Source of the DNA: Oscillospiraceae bacterium
GTDB lineage: Bacteria > Bacillota_A > Clostridia > Oscillospirales > CAG-272
DNA: 64,000 nucleotides
NCBI GenBank assembly: GCA_015063335.1
Contig: SVUH01000001.1
Span: 1 to 64,000, forward strand
Direction: 5' to 3'
Position numbers and translations under genes: made by a program
The notes under the pieces: generated by a model
Database searches by the model: none
Told to the model about the DNA's origin: nothing
The model's input: the letters and a program-made list of their open reading frames with translations, nothing else
In this document: piece by piece, positions 42,774 through 54,752 of the stretch
Numbering within the stretch: the first letter of the stretch is position 1
Layout of the letters: each line of letters opens with the position of its first letter

Positions 42774-43526
42774 CTATCCCAATATGACGTCGAGCGACAT
42801 CATAAGGCAAAAGCCAACCGCCAACGAAAGCATCCATGACGTGCTTATACCCTCCGAATCGCCCTCGGTAAATCCAGCAAACACCGCGTATATCATCGCA
42901 CCAGCCGCAAATGAAAGCAGATACGGCAAAAGGGGTACGGCAAGACCTGCCGCCAAAATAGTGACAAGAGCGCCGATGGGCTCTATAATTCCCGATAGTA
43001 CTCCTATTAAGAACGACTTTGTTCTGCTCATTCCCATCGTGCGAAGCGGAAGAGAGACTATCATTCCCTCGGGGAAGTTCTGAATCGCGATGCCTATCGA
43101 AAGAGCCACTGCGGCTGACATAGCAGTATTTACGTCCGCCGCGCTCAGGACCTCTGCGTATATCGCGCCTACCGCCATTCCCTCGGGAAGATTGTGGACC
43201 GCCACCGCTATGATCGGGAAAAGATTTCCTTTTATCGCACCGTGATGCTCTGCTTCAGGGTGGCGCTTTTTATATCGGTCGAGCAACTTCTCACAGAGAA
43301 TGAAAAACAAAAATCCCGAAAGAAAACCCACAACAGCAGGAAGCACCGTAAGCGCCCCCTCCCCCGGAGCAAGCTCTATTGAGGGGATCAGCAAGCTCCA
43401 TATTGAAGCGGCTATCATAACTCCTGCCGAAAAGCCCTCTATTATCTTCATCATTTGCGTGCTTGTATTTCGTTTGCTGAATACTACGCAAAGCGCTCCG
43501 AGCGTCGTGCCGACGAACGGAAGCAT
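42774..43526 (-). CDS. ZIP-family divalent metal transporter
   Basis: A 250-residue membrane protein with about eight hydrophobic segments. The metal-path motifs are HNLPEGMAVGAIY in TM4 and QNFPEGMIVSLPLR in TM5 (typical of ZupT/GufA-like ZIPs), importing zinc, iron or manganese. A His-containing cytosolic loop (RHPEAEHHGAIK) precedes TM4. No obvious metal-regulator gene or riboswitch is adjacent. Confidence 0.9.
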   Translation of the reverse strand: MLPFVGTTLGALCVVFSKRNTSTQMMKIIEGFSAGVMIAASIWSLLIPSIELAPGEGALTVLPAVVGFLSGFLFFILCEKLLDRYKKRHPEAEHHGAIKGNLFPIIAVAVHNLPEGMAVGAIYAEVLSAADVNTAMSAAVALSIGIAIQNFPEGMIVSLPLRTMGMSRTKSFLIGVLSGIIEPIGALVTILAAGLAVPLLPYLLSFAAGAMIYAVFAGFTEGDSEGISTSWMLSLAVGFCLMMSLDVILG

Positions 43527-43649
43527 TAAGCCGCCGAAAATCTGTAAATTAATACCTATCTCCTCCTTAAAGTTACTATATCTCTGTTAATCATCGTATG
43601 CAAAAGAAGCGGTAAGGTTACAGAGTTAGTATGACAAGGAACTATGTCT

Positions 43650-44594
43650 TTATGTATTCAGATGCTTCGAAACAAAGCGCATAATTCGCTTGTGCGAGTC
43701 CGCCGCCTCGGGAATAAATTTTGCATACAGAGGATAAATATGGAACATTCCTTCCTTGACGTCACATTCCACGTCACAGCCCTCTGAGCGCAACTTTTCC
43801 ACTATTGTCAGCGTATCGCTGAGCAGCATCTCATGCGAGCCGACGGTAAAGAGCATAGGGGGAAAGCCGTGATACTCTCCGTAAACGGGAGAGACGTACG
43901 GGCTTGTACGGTCAGCGTCGCCCGTAAAGCAGAAAATATCGCTCTGCATAAACGCGACACGCGACTCCTCCGATGGCTGAACTCCCTTTTCTCCAAACAT
44001 TACGTCCCTTGAATAGTTCTCCTTATAGCTCTCGCCGCTGAGCGTCATATCCGCCCACACGGAGATGCAGAATGCAGCGCACGGAAGCGGCTTTTGCTCG
44101 TCGCGCAGCCTGAGCATGAGCGCAAGAGTAAGATTTGAGCCCGCGGAGTCTCCGCCTATCAATATGTTTTCGGGCAAGTATCCCTGTCGCTCGGTAAGCT
44201 CCCGCCAAAGCTCCAACGCATCGTCAAGCTGTGCGGGAAACGTATGCTGCGGCGCAGTTCTGTAATCGAGAAGTATGACCTCACAGCCCCCGGCGCGGCA
44301 CACCTCGGGCGCCGCCTGACGGTATGCGGAAATAAGCGGGCTTATATACGCGCCGCCGTGGAAATACAAAACGAGCTTTCCCGTCAGCTCCTTTCCGTCC
44401 TCAAAAATACGCTCGTAGGGCGTACCGCCAAGTGTCTGCTCGCGGCAGACGGAAAAGCCCTTGAGTGTCGTTTCCTCTACGTTTATCTGGTACAGATTTC
44501 GTATTATCGACACGGCATCAGGGTGCTTTATGGGGTTGAAATTACCATTTCTTCGCAAAAACTCGCGAAAAAATCTACCTCTTAACGATACCAT
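43650..44594 (-). CDS. Alpha/beta hydrolase, hormone-sensitive-lipase family esterase
   Basis: A 314-codon gene for an esterase of the HSL group: oxyanion motif LVLYFHGGAYISP (HGGA), nucleophile GGDSAGSN, and C-terminal catalytic acid/His region (VGSHEMLLSD ... EGMFHIYPLY). It probably hydrolyses short acyl or acetyl esters. Start ATG 44594 has GGAG eight bases upstream; an upstream in-frame extension (MPTFSFLKEKQEKKGEK) is encoded by a hairpin repeat and rejected. Confidence 0.88.
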   Translation of the reverse strand: MVSLRGRFFREFLRRNGNFNPIKHPDAVSIIRNLYQINVEETTLKGFSVCREQTLGGTPYERIFEDGKELTGKLVLYFHGGAYISPLISAYRQAAPEVCRAGGCEVILLDYRTAPQHTFPAQLDDALELWRELTERQGYLPENILIGGDSAGSNLTLALMLRLRDEQKPLPCAAFCISVWADMTLSGESYKENYSRDVMFGEKGVQPSEESRVAFMQSDIFCFTGDADRTSPYVSPVYGEYHGFPPMLFTVGSHEMLLSDTLTIVEKLRSEGCDVECDVKEGMFHIYPLYAKFIPEAADSHKRIMRFVSKHLNT

Positions 44595-44614
44595 TTTTTC
44601 TCCTTTTTTCTCCT

Positions 44615-44750
44615 GCTTTTCTTTTAAAAAAGAAAAGGTAGGCACCTACTTTTCTTTTACGAAAAAGAAAAGGTAGGCAAAAGAAAACGAAACATTGGGG
44701 TTGTGCAAATTCTTCTTTCTTTCGTAGGGGTCATTCACGAATGACCCGCG
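44615..44750. repeat. Polypurine hairpins plus REP-like palindrome
   Basis: Two CTTTTCTTTTAAAAAAGAAA hairpins, GGCAAAAGAAAACGAAACAT, and GGGTCATTC/GAATGACCC (44728-44747), the same succession as at 42222. The region 44751-44913 is AT/GC-mixed non-coding sequence with no gene. Confidence 0.78.
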
Positions 44751-44913
44751 GGAGATTCGCGAGAATGGAATATTCTTGCATGGAGCGAAGCGGAATACGA
44801 ATCGACCCTACAATAAAGAAAAAGAAAGCAAAAGAAAACTTTACAAAATAAAAGATCAATATCCGCATATTGATATACGGTAGAGGATGGGCACGCCCCC
44901 TCCCGATAAAATC

Positions 44914-44945
44914 AGGGCTATCGACCAAAAAGGTGCGACAGCCCT
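44914..44945 (-). terminator. Terminator of the CofE-like gene
   Basis: AGGGCTGTCG / CGATAGCCCT hairpin (one G-U) on the minus strand, followed by GATTTTATC, just after the stop. Confidence 0.7.
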
Positions 44946-44951
44946 AAAATT

Positions 44952-46145
44952 TTACTCGGTTGTATAGTTATCGAAATAACCCTGAATATATACGACGGGT
45001 GTTCCCTTGTCGCCTGAGCCCGACGTAAGGTCGCAAAGCGAACCGATAAGGTCGGTAAGTCTGCGGGGTGTCGTTCCCTCAGATGCCATCTGACCGAAAA
45101 GATCTCCGTCCTTTTCAGTGATCTTCTGCTTGATAGCCTCTTTGAGCGCATCGCCCGAAAGAGAAGCGAACTCGTTATCTGCAAGATACTTGAGCTTGAG
45201 CTCGTTGGGCGTTCCCTCAAGTCCGCTCGTATATGCGGGAGAAACGACCGGGTCTGCAAGCTCCCAGATCTTTCCGACGGGATCCTTGAATGCACCGTCG
45301 CCGTAAACCATTACCTCTACGTGCTTGCCGGTCTTTTCAAGTATCTTCGCCTGAATAGCGTCAACCACGGGCTGGCAGTTGCGGGGGAAGAGCTTGACCT
45401 GATCCTCAGTCGCCTTGTTAGAGCCGAGAAGACCGTAAGCCTCGTTAAATCCACTTCCGTTTACTGACTCGTTGAGTATCTCGTCAAGTCCGAATACCTT
45501 TTCTGCGCCTGCCGCTCGAAGAATTCTCTTGGTGCGCGCACGGGTATGAATATCACAGCAAAGAACGTTCTTCGTATAGGGAAGGATCGCTCTTGCATCG
45601 TTTGCAAAGATTATCTCTGCCTCAGCACCGCTCTCGCGAATGAGAGTCTCGTAATATTCAACGTAATCAACGCCCGTAAAGGTGTGCTTCTCGTAGCCGA
45701 AAAGCTCGCGATACTTCGGGAGCGTGAGAACGTCGGAATAAGGATTTACTCCCTTTTCGTCGACTGCGTCAAGGCTTATAAGGTGGTTTCCTACCTCGTC
45801 CGAGGGATAGGACAGCATAAGCACGATCTTTTTCGCGCCCGATGCTATGCCGCGAAGACAGATAGCAAAGCGGTTACGGCTGAGAATGGGGAAAATAACT
45901 CCGACAGTTTCTCCGCCGAATTTTGCGCGAACGTCTTCAGCAATATCACCCACAGACGCATAGTTTCCCTGCGCGCGAGCAACGATCGCCTCGGTCATAG
46001 CTATAATATCTCTGTCGCGAATTGCAAAACCGTCATCTGCAGCTGCCTCCAAAACAGAGTTTGTAACGATCTCAACTATATCGTCACCGTTCCTGATAAT
46101 AGGTGTACGAACACCACGGGATACCGTACCAATCATACGGCTCAT
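44952..46145 (-). CDS. CofE-like coenzyme F420:L-glutamate ligase family protein
   Basis: The N-terminal 240 residues match the F420-0:gamma-glutamyl ligase (COG1478) fold: TPIIRNGDDIVEIVTNSVLE, DRDIIAMTEAIVARAQGNYA, and later GKHVEVMVYGDGAFKDPVG. At 397 residues it is much longer than archaeal CofE (about 250) and belongs to a Firmicutes subgroup with a C-terminal addition. No F420 biosynthesis gene is nearby, so it may glutamylate another substrate. Sigma-A promoter TTTACA-17-TATACT at 46211-46239. GGGGTG precedes ATG. Confidence 0.8.
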   Translation of the reverse strand: MSRMIGTVSRGVRTPIIRNGDDIVEIVTNSVLEAAADDGFAIRDRDIIAMTEAIVARAQGNYASVGDIAEDVRAKFGGETVGVIFPILSRNRFAICLRGIASGAKKIVLMLSYPSDEVGNHLISLDAVDEKGVNPYSDVLTLPKYRELFGYEKHTFTGVDYVEYYETLIRESGAEAEIIFANDARAILPYTKNVLCCDIHTRARTKRILRAAGAEKVFGLDEILNESVNGSGFNEAYGLLGSNKATEDQVKLFPRNCQPVVDAIQAKILEKTGKHVEVMVYGDGAFKDPVGKIWELADPVVSPAYTSGLEGTPNELKLKYLADNEFASLSGDALKEAIKQKITEKDGDLFGQMASEGTTPRRLTDLIGSLCDLTSGSGDKGTPVVYIQGYFDNYTTE

Positions 46146-46210
46146 AATTAAACACCCCTTGCTTTTAGCCCGTTATCGGGCATTAAATTTGGATTTTCAC
46201 ATACGATAAT

Positions 46211-46239
46211 AGTATATCAAAAAAATTTTAGTTTGTAAA
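46211..46239 (-). promoter_or_regulatory. Promoter of the CofE-like gene
   Basis: Minus strand TTTACA (46234-46239), 17 bases, TATACT (46211-46216). The 5' leader has a small GCCCGATAACGGGC hairpin (46169-46182). Confidence 0.8.
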
Positions 46240-46313
46240 GAAATTTTTCAAAAAAAATTGTGTTTTTTTGAATTTTTTTAAAGTTTTCTTTTGCCTACCC
46301 TTTCTTTTCTATT

Positions 46314-46438
46314 GTAGGGGCGTTCATTGAACGCCCGCGGGTCATTCGTGAATGACCCCTACGAAAGATAGACAGATGTGCACAACCCCAGTGTTTCGTT
46401 TTCTTTTGCCTACCTTTTCTTTTTTAAAAGAAAAGTAA
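46314..46438. repeat. Two REP-like palindromes and a polypurine hairpin
   Basis: GGGCGTTCA/TGAACGCCC (46318-46336), then GGGTCATTC/GAATGACCC (46339-46358), then the inverted GTTTTCTTTTGCCTACC and CTTTTCTTTTTTAAAAGAAA hairpin, which touches the stop codon of the lipoprotein gene at 46440 and may be its terminator. Confidence 0.8.
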
Positions 46439-46439
46439 G

Positions 46440-47363
46440 TCAATACGTGCCGCTGTCGAGATACCACTCACCGTCTTGGAGAACCATTGTGACTCTGACG
46501 GTAAGTCGGTTTTCGGGTGAGGACGGCAAATAGGTCTCCACCTCGATATTAACGAGCTTTGCGTTGCCCGGCCTTACCATTCTCGCCGTGGAGAAATCGA
46601 AAATTCTCGTTTCGGTTATGAGCGGCTTGTAGGTGTTCGACTGCATAAGGAACATAGTCGAGTCCGCAGAAACGGTATCCATATACTCTATATATCTTGC
46701 GGAGAGCCCCTCAAGAGAGATATCCTCTCCCGCATCGGCGATAGCTCCCGTAAACAGCGAGGTATAAACGGTCGATTCAAGGTAGTCCTTTGAATAGACC
46801 GCCTCGGCGGCAGCCTTTATCTGCGCCACGGTCTGGTATTCGCTTTCGGCAGAAACGTAGTCATAGTCCACGGGGTCGGTCGAGCCGTAGTATCTGTCAA
46901 CGGGCGCGGGAGTGTAATCGGTTTCGTAGTAGTACCAATTCTTATCGGTATTGACGAACACCGCTTCTCTGTCCGCTAAAGGTGCTTGAAGCACCTGCAA
47001 ATATACGATCTCCGCACTGTATCCGTCGCGGTAGGCGATAATTTTTCCGTAAGTCTCGTCGTCCGCGTAATAGTAATATCCCATAAGCGGCTTTCCCGTT
47101 GATCCATAAAGCTCGTTGCCCTCTGCATCTCGCCTTACGTAGGTTTTCATATTGCTCCACGGATCCTCTATTCTCTCGTCCGTGGGAAGTCCCTCGCCAA
47201 AGAGCACCTTATTTATCTCGTACGATTTCTCGACGAGCTCTATAAATCTGTCCTCGATCTCGCTGTATTCGGGCGGCTTCGAGCAGCTCTTAAGCGAAAG
47301 CGCGAGCACGAGCGTCGAGCAAAGGCAAAGCGCCACAGCTGCGACAATTATTTTTCTTTTCAT
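46440..47363 (-). CDS. Putative secreted lipoprotein, unknown function
   Basis: A 307-residue protein with an N-terminal signal (MKRKIIVAAVALCLCSTLVLAL). The sequence LKSC at residues 25-28 could be a non-ideal lipobox (Lys at -2), so it may be lipid-anchored or simply secreted. The rest is Tyr- and Asp-rich with no motif I recognise; the C-terminal part (LTVRVTMVLQDGEWYLDSGTY) resembles the ends of NTF2/DUF4829-like outside domains. Own RBS GGAAAAG. It sits behind gyrA, with 102 bases between. Confidence 0.6.
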   Translation of the reverse strand: MKRKIIVAAVALCLCSTLVLALSLKSCSKPPEYSEIEDRFIELVEKSYEINKVLFGEGLPTDERIEDPWSNMKTYVRRDAEGNELYGSTGKPLMGYYYYADDETYGKIIAYRDGYSAEIVYLQVLQAPLADREAVFVNTDKNWYYYETDYTPAPVDRYYGSTDPVDYDYVSAESEYQTVAQIKAAAEAVYSKDYLESTVYTSLFTGAIADAGEDISLEGLSARYIEYMDTVSADSTMFLMQSNTYKPLITETRIFDFSTARMVRPGNAKLVNIEVETYLPSSPENRLTVRVTMVLQDGEWYLDSGTY

Positions 47364-47465
47364 AGCTTTTCCTTTGTATTATTTAAAATAATACCTTTTA
47401 ATTATATTTTCATGAGAAGACGACGAACTACCTTGGTATTTCGCCGTCAACTCTCTTAAAAAAGC

Positions 47466-50048
47466 TTATTCTTCTGTTTTTACGTCGACTTGTACTGCCT
47501 CGGTCCCTGCAACCGTCTCCAGTGTCTCGGAAGCTTCCTCGGATATCTCTTCCTCGGGCTCCTCGTGAGGAACCTTAGTGAAGTTAACAAGGCTCTGGCC
47601 CTCGTTCAGGCGCATCATGATAACTCCACCCGCCGTTCTCGAATAGGTGGGAACGTCAGCCACGGGAGTTCTTATTATCGTACCCGTATTGGTGATCATC
47701 ATGAGGTCATCCTCGTCGCTGACGGTAGCAACACCGCAAAGCATGCCCGTCTTGTCGGAGAGCTTATGACAAACGACTCCAAATCCGCCTCTGTTCTTCA
47801 TAACGCGGAAGTCGTCAAAGTCTGTCTTCTTACCAAATCCGTTTTCGGTCACGGTTACGAGCTTCTTGCCGTCCTCAACTATCGCAACACCCGTTACGTA
47901 GTCGCCCTCGCGCAAGGAGATTCCGCGCACACCGCGCGCCGTTCTTCCCATACTTCTTACGTTCTGCTCGGTGTATCTTACGGCATTTCCGTATCTCGTA
48001 GCAAGAATTATATCGCACTCGCCGTGAGTATGCATTACGAATACAAGCTCGTCGTCCTCGTCAAGGCGAAGCGCGATCTTTCCGTTCTTTCTCTGGTACT
48101 CGTACTCGGAGAGGAGTGTTCTCTTAATAACACCGTTCTTGGTAACCATAGTGAGGTATTCACCCTCGTTAAATCCGGTTACGCTTATCATAGAGGTGAT
48201 CTTTTCCTCGGGGAACAGTTCAAGTACGTTTACGATATTAGTTCCCTTTGCAGTTCTTGATGCCTCGGGGATCTGATATGCCTTTCTCGTGTGAACACGT
48301 CCCTTACTCGTAAAGAGCATGAGGTAGGAGTGGCTGTGAACACCGATAACGTTTTCAATGAAATCATCTTCCTTGGTGGTCATACCGATAATTCCCTTAC
48401 CTCCGCGTCTTTGAGCCGCGTAGGTATCGGCAGGCTGACGCTTAATGTAGCCCGCGTGAGTCATGGTAATAACACACTCGTGCTTTTCAATAAGGTCCTC
48501 AAGCTCAATATCGTCGGTAGCCGCAACAATCTCGGTGCGTCTTTCGTCAGAATATTTGCGCTTGATCTCCGTCATTTCGTCCTTGATTATCTGCATTATC
48601 TTCGCGGGGTCTGCGAGAATTCCTTCAAGCTCCAGAATTATAGCGTGAAGTCTTGCGAGCTCGTCCTCTATCTTATCTCTTTCCATACCCGTAAGCTTAC
48701 CAAGCGTCATTTCAACGATCGCCTGAGCCTGTGCCTCGGAAAGCTGACGAATATTTCCAAGCTCGTTCTCGTATCCGTCCTTGTAGGTAACGGTGAAGAA
48801 TTCAGCCATAAGGCGCTGCTTTGCCTCGGGAATGGACATAGACGTCTTCATGATCTCGATAATTCTGTCGATATTATCTATCGCTATGTGGTAGCCCTCG
48901 TAAATATGCGCTCTTGCCTTTGCCTTTTCAAGCTCGAACTGCGTTCTGCGGTAAATTACCGACTTCTGGTGATCGATATAGTGGTCGAGTATCTGTGGCA
49001 GCGAGAGCACCTTCGGCTCATTATTAACGAGCGCGAGCATGTTTATAGCGCAGGTATCCTGAAGCTGCGAATATTTATAGAGCTGATTAAGTATAACCTG
49101 CCCGTTAGCGTCTCTGCGGTACTCGATAACGATACGCATACCGTCTCTGCCCGACTCGTCGCGCATCTCGGTAATACCCTCTATTCTCTTTTCGTTTGCG
49201 AGATTTGCAATAGACTCGCAAAGCAAGCTCTTATTTACGCCGTAGGGTATCTCGGTTACGATGATTCGGTGCTTGTCCTCCTCGATCGTAGCCTTTGCTC
49301 TTACCATTACGCGTCCGCGGCCGGTGGTATAAGCCTGAACTATTCCGTTTACTCCGTAAATAGTCGCACTCGTGGGGAAATCGGGGCCCTTTACGTACTC
49401 CATAAGGTCGTACACGTCGCACTCGGGGTTTTCCATACGGTAGATGGTCGCGTCAATTACCTCTCCGAGGTTATGAGGGGGAATGTTGGTCGCCATACCT
49501 ACGGCAATACCCACAGCTCCGTTTACAAGGAGGTTCGGGAAGCGCGCGGGAAGCACCTTGGGCTCACGAAGTCTGTTATCGAAGTTTGGAACGAAGTCAA
49601 CTACCTCTTTTTCAAGATCCTTCATAAGCTCGTCGGAGATCTTAGCCATTCTCGCCTCGGTATAACGGTAAGCAGCCGCGCTGTCTCCGTCGATCGAACC
49701 GAAGTTTCCATGTCCCTCTACCAAGGGATAGCGGTAGGAAAAGTCCTGCGCCATTCTTACCATCGTTCCGTAAACTGCGCTGTCTCCGTGAGGATGGTAT
49801 CTACCGAGAACGTTACCTACGGTCGTAGCCGATTTACGGAAAGGCTTATCGCTCGTAAGATGGTCCTCGTACATTGCGTACATTATTCTTCTCTGACCGG
49901 GCTTCATTCCGTCCTTTACGTCGGGAAGCGCACGGGCAGCAATAACTGACATCGAGTATTCAATGAAGGATTTTTTGACCTCCTTCTCCATATCAACGTC
50001 TATTATTTTTTGGTCCTTAAATTCTATATTTTCGTTTTCTACTGCCAT
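47466..50048 (-). CDS. gyrA: DNA gyrase subunit A
   Basis: The breakage-reunion subunit of gyrase, 860 residues. The catalytic Tyr is in [11 protein letters not shown] (Tyr129), and the quinolone region reads [19 protein letters not shown]: Ser90 (E. coli Ser83) is present, but position 94 (E. coli Asp87) is Gly. Six beta-pinwheel blades follow, with GyrA box QRRGGKG, and an acidic tail. ATG 50048 is preferred over the TTG at 50054 because AAAGG has the correct distance. Last of the dnaA-to-gyrA run. Confidence 0.98.
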   Translation of the reverse strand: MAVENENIEFKDQKIIDVDMEKEVKKSFIEYSMSVIAARALPDVKDGMKPGQRRIMYAMYEDHLTSDKPFRKSATTVGNVLGRYHPHGDSAVYGTMVRMAQDFSYRYPLVEGHGNFGSIDGDSAAAYRYTEARMAKISDELMKDLEKEVVDFVPNFDNRLREPKVLPARFPNLLVNGAVGIAVGMATNIPPHNLGEVIDATIYRMENPECDVYDLMEYVKGPDFPTSATIYGVNGIVQAYTTGRGRVMVRAKATIEEDKHRIIVTEIPYGVNKSLLCESIANLANEKRIEGITEMRDESGRDGMRIVIEYRRDANGQVILNQLYKYSQLQDTCAINMLALVNNEPKVLSLPQILDHYIDHQKSVIYRRTQFELEKAKARAHIYEGYHIAIDNIDRIIEIMKTSMSIPEAKQRLMAEFFTVTYKDGYENELGNIRQLSEAQAQAIVEMTLGKLTGMERDKIEDELARLHAIILELEGILADPAKIMQIIKDEMTEIKRKYSDERRTEIVAATDDIELEDLIEKHECVITMTHAGYIKRQPADTYAAQRRGGKGIIGMTTKEDDFIENVIGVHSHSYLMLFTSKGRVHTRKAYQIPEASRTAKGTNIVNVLELFPEEKITSMISVTGFNEGEYLTMVTKNGVIKRTLLSEYEYQRKNGKIALRLDEDDELVFVMHTHGECDIILATRYGNAVRYTEQNVRSMGRTARGVRGISLREGDYVTGVAIVEDGKKLVTVTENGFGKKTDFDDFRVMKNRGGFGVVCHKLSDKTGMLCGVATVSDEDDLMMITNTGTIIRTPVADVPTYSRTAGGVIMMRLNEGQSLVNFTKVPHEEPEEEISEEASETLETVAGTEAVQVDVKTEE

Positions 50049-50185
50049 ATCCAAACCTTTCTTAAAGGCAAAATTCTTTCAACAGATATTTCCAATGCTT
50101 TTCAACATTTTATATCCACTTATATCCGCGAATTTTCCTTGCCGCTGCTTTTATTTTTAATTCATCTCGGCACTTTTGAACACAA

Positions 50186-50206
50186 TTTTCAACAGGGTGT
50201 TGAAAA
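50186..50206 (-). terminator. Hairpin between gyrB and gyrA
   Basis: TTTTCAACA CCC TGTTGAAAA, 9 bp, without a strong U tract. It may end part of the gyrB transcript or be protein-binding; gyrA then needs its own promoter in 50055-50180. Confidence 0.35.
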
Positions 50207-50224
50207 CCTTTTCAAGTGTTTCCC

Positions 50225-52174
<1,950 letters not shown>

Positions 52175-52179
52175 TTATT

Positions 52180-52449
52180 TTATCTTGCCTGATTTAAAAT
52201 ACTCTCGTATATTCTTCCCCTCAGCGCTGACGCTGACAAGGGAGAAAAGCATACCTTGCTCTCTCCGTGCTCCTCGTAAAGTATAAAGGATTTCGGAATT
52301 TCGTAAGACGCCGATTCCAAAAGGTAATCCTTTTGCATGGAGCCAAGGTATTTTCTCGTTATAAGTGATACCGTGGAGTTATCCATATCAAAAATACCGA
52401 TAACGCTTGATACCCTTATATTTCTGTTGTTTCCTACGTGCAAATACAT
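52180..52449 (-). CDS. remB: RemB/YaaB family (DUF370) regulator
   Basis: 89 residues of the extracellular-matrix regulator family; MYLHVGNNRNIRVSSVIGIFD and MDNSTVSLITRKYL are characteristic. In Bacillus RemA is a DNA-binding activator of matrix genes, and RemB (YaaB) lies between recF and gyrB exactly as here. Starts 17 bases after recF. Confidence 0.92.
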   Translation of the reverse strand: MYLHVGNNRNIRVSSVIGIFDMDNSTVSLITRKYLGSMQKDYLLESASYEIPKSFILYEEHGESKVCFSPLSASALRGRIYESILNQAR

Positions 52450-52466
52450 AAATCTGTTTCCTTTTG

Positions 52467-53579
52467 TCAGTAGGTATATTTACCGCCGCTAACGTATATC
52501 TTCTTCGCGTCGGTGTCGCTCTTTATCATATCCGGCTCGCAGGTCGTAATTATCACCTGCTTATCCTTCATTCGGTTTATAAGATAATCCCTGCGCGTTC
52601 CGTCAAGCTCGGAGAGCACGTCATCAAAAAGAAATACAGGATAGTCTCCAAATTCTTCTTTGCATATCTCACCCTCTGCAAGCTTCATAGAAAGCGCCAA
52701 CGAGCGTTGCTGACCTTGAGAGGCATACATTCGGGCGCTTTTGCCGTTAAGCAGAATATCAATATCGTCCTTATGTATTCCGTAAAGCGTTGCTCCCGCG
52801 TATATTTCGCGGTCGTGTGAGGAAGAAAGCAAAGCCATATACTTTTCTTTTGTCTTTTCCCTATCCGTATACTCGTCCTCGGGCTGTGACGACGAGCCGT
52901 GATATTTAACGGTCGGTATCTCACCGTCTCCCGTCATTTCACAGAAAAATCTCGATATATGTGCCTCTGCGCGCCTTATAAACTTAATTCTCATATCGGA
53001 TATTACCGCCGCCTCGCTTGCGAGCTGCTCGCTCCAAAGGTCCACGGTATCCTCAAATGCCGCTCTGTCCGAAAGAGCAGTCTTTAAGAGCGCGTTTCTC
53101 TGCTTTAAGGCATAATTGTACTTTTGCAGAGAATGAATGTACATAGGATACATTCTGCTTATTGCCATATCAAGATAAGCCCTTCTCTCGGAAGGTCCGT
53201 CCTTTATAAGAGACAGATGCTCGGGACAAAACAGCACGGCTCTGAAGCTGCCCATTATGTCCGAAAGCTTTTCAACCCTTATCCCGTTTTTTTCAGCAAG
53301 CCTTTGCTTTTCCTGAAATATCCTCATGTGGATATTCTGGTCGCGCTTGCTGTCCTTAAAATCAAGTGAAATATCAGCGCTGTCCTCACCGAAGCTTATC
53401 AGCTGAGCGTTATGCGCCGCCCTGAAACTTCTGCCGACGGACGCATAAAATATCGCTTCAAGGAGATTTGTTTTTCCCTGCGCGTTCTCACCCGCAAGAA
53501 TATTTACTCCATCGCAAAATTCCACGCTTGCAGACTCAATATTTCTAAAATCCCTGACCTCTATTTTTTTACAGAACAT
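52467..53579 (-). CDS. recF: DNA replication and repair protein RecF
   Basis: An SMC-like ATPase that loads RecA at gaps. 370 residues with Walker A LAGENAQGKTNLLEAIFYAS, signature QGQQRSLALSMKLAEG and Walker B PVFLFDDVLSELD. It follows dnaN after nine bases; the S4-domain gene yaaA, which in many Firmicutes lies between dnaN and recF, is absent here. Confidence 0.96.
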   Translation of the reverse strand: MFCKKIEVRDFRNIESASVEFCDGVNILAGENAQGKTNLLEAIFYASVGRSFRAAHNAQLISFGEDSADISLDFKDSKRDQNIHMRIFQEKQRLAEKNGIRVEKLSDIMGSFRAVLFCPEHLSLIKDGPSERRAYLDMAISRMYPMYIHSLQKYNYALKQRNALLKTALSDRAAFEDTVDLWSEQLASEAAVISDMRIKFIRRAEAHISRFFCEMTGDGEIPTVKYHGSSSQPEDEYTDREKTKEKYMALLSSSHDREIYAGATLYGIHKDDIDILLNGKSARMYASQGQQRSLALSMKLAEGEICKEEFGDYPVFLFDDVLSELDGTRRDYLINRMKDKQVIITTCEPDMIKSDTDAKKIYVSGGKYTY

Positions 53580-53588
53580 CTATAAAAA

Positions 53589-54752
53589 TCAGTCCTTCAT
53601 TCTTACGGGAAGAAGCATGAATATCTCGTCCTTGCCGTTTTCCTCGTAGTCATTCTCACGAGGCTCTATATTCATGCTCGTAAGGGGAGAAGACAGAGAG
53701 AGCTTTACGTTATCTCCCTCACATGCTCTTATGCTGTCCATAAGGTATCTGTTATTGAATGCGATAAGTATTTCTTCACCGAAATGCTCAATGAAAAGCT
53801 CCTCATAGGTGCTTCCCGCAGTTGAGACAGCGGAAATTTTAAGAACGTCCTCGTTTATATCAAGCTTTACGTGAGAGCGAACGCTTCCCGCGATTTTTTC
53901 CTCGGTTACGAGAGCAGCTCTCTCGAGAGCGCTGAGCATCTCTTTCTTATCTACGTATACGTAATTTCTGTGGCTGTTTACGATTATTCTGTCGTAATCA
54001 ATATAATCTCCCTCAATAAGTCTTGAGAAAAACGTAAGCTCGCCTATAAGGAATACTATGTGCTTTCTCGTCACAAATATCTGAGTCAGCGCCTCATCAT
54101 CGTCGTCAAGAAGTCTTGAAAGCTCGTTTACCGTCTTTACGGGAACTATAAACGAATATTCAAGGTGCGCATTTCCGTTGGTGTTTTTATTTACAAGATC
54201 AGCCTTTTGTCTGCACTTTGCAAGCTTAAAGCTGTCACAGGAAACGAGCATTATGGAGTCGTCGGTTATCTTAAAGAAAGTACCGTTAAGAACTGCTCTC
54301 TGGTCATTTACACCCATTGCAAAATCAACCTTTGATATCATGTTCTTAAGTATCGCCTGCGACATAATAAAGCTTCTGTCACTTGAAAGCTCGGGGATAG
54401 AGGGGAAATCCTCGCCCTTGAGCGCTATCATCTTATGTGACGATCTGCCGCTTACGAAGGATGCGGAAAGCTTGGAATCAACTGTAAGAGTTATTTCCTC
54501 TCCGTCCATAACGCGAAGCGTCTGTACGAACTTCTGCGCATTTATAATAAAGCTTCCTTCCTCTATTACCTTTGCCTCAACCGTAATTCTTACGCCCTTC
54601 TGTAAGTCGTAAGTAGTCATAATACAAGTATCGGGCATCTTTGCTTCTATAAGTATTCCCTCGGTTGCGGTAAGAGAAGATTTTCCCGAAACCGCGCTCA
54701 TAAGCGGAGCTACTGCCGCGCTTATTTCATTTCTGTTAAATATGACCTTCAT
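53589..54752 (-). CDS. dnaN: DNA polymerase III sliding clamp beta
   Basis: The 387-residue beta clamp has three similar domains: MKVIFNRNEISAAVAPLMSA at the start, the hydrophobic peptide-binding pocket near the end and the terminus FMLLPVRMKD (LPVR is the typical LPMR end). It tethers DNA polymerases. Second gene of the replication cluster, 311 bases behind dnaA, probably with its own promoter in that gap. Confidence 0.97.
   Translation of the reverse strand: MKVIFNRNEISAAVAPLMSAVSGKSSLTATEGILIEAKMPDTCIMTTYDLQKGVRITVEAKVIEEGSFIINAQKFVQTLRVMDGEEITLTVDSKLSASFVSGRSSHKMIALKGEDFPSIPELSSDRSFIMSQAILKNMISKVDFAMGVNDQRAVLNGTFFKITDDSIMLVSCDSFKLAKCRQKADLVNKNTNGNAHLEYSFIVPVKTVNELSRLLDDDDEALTQIFVTRKHIVFLIGELTFFSRLIEGDYIDYDRIIVNSHRNYVYVDKKEMLSALERAALVTEEKIAGSVRSHVKLDINEDVLKISAVSTAGSTYEELFIEHFGEEILIAFNNRYLMDSIRACEGDNVKLSLSSPLTSMNIEPRENDYEENGKDEIFMLLPVRMKD

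Noticed and set aside
44595..44645. Earlier start of the esterase gene (MPTFSFLKEK...)
   Set aside because: Encoded by a hairpin repeat; a good RBS serves the ATG at 44594.
48291..49949. 552-codon open frame on the plus strand across gyrA
   Set aside because: Antisense shadow of gyrA; no RBS and no recognisable domain.
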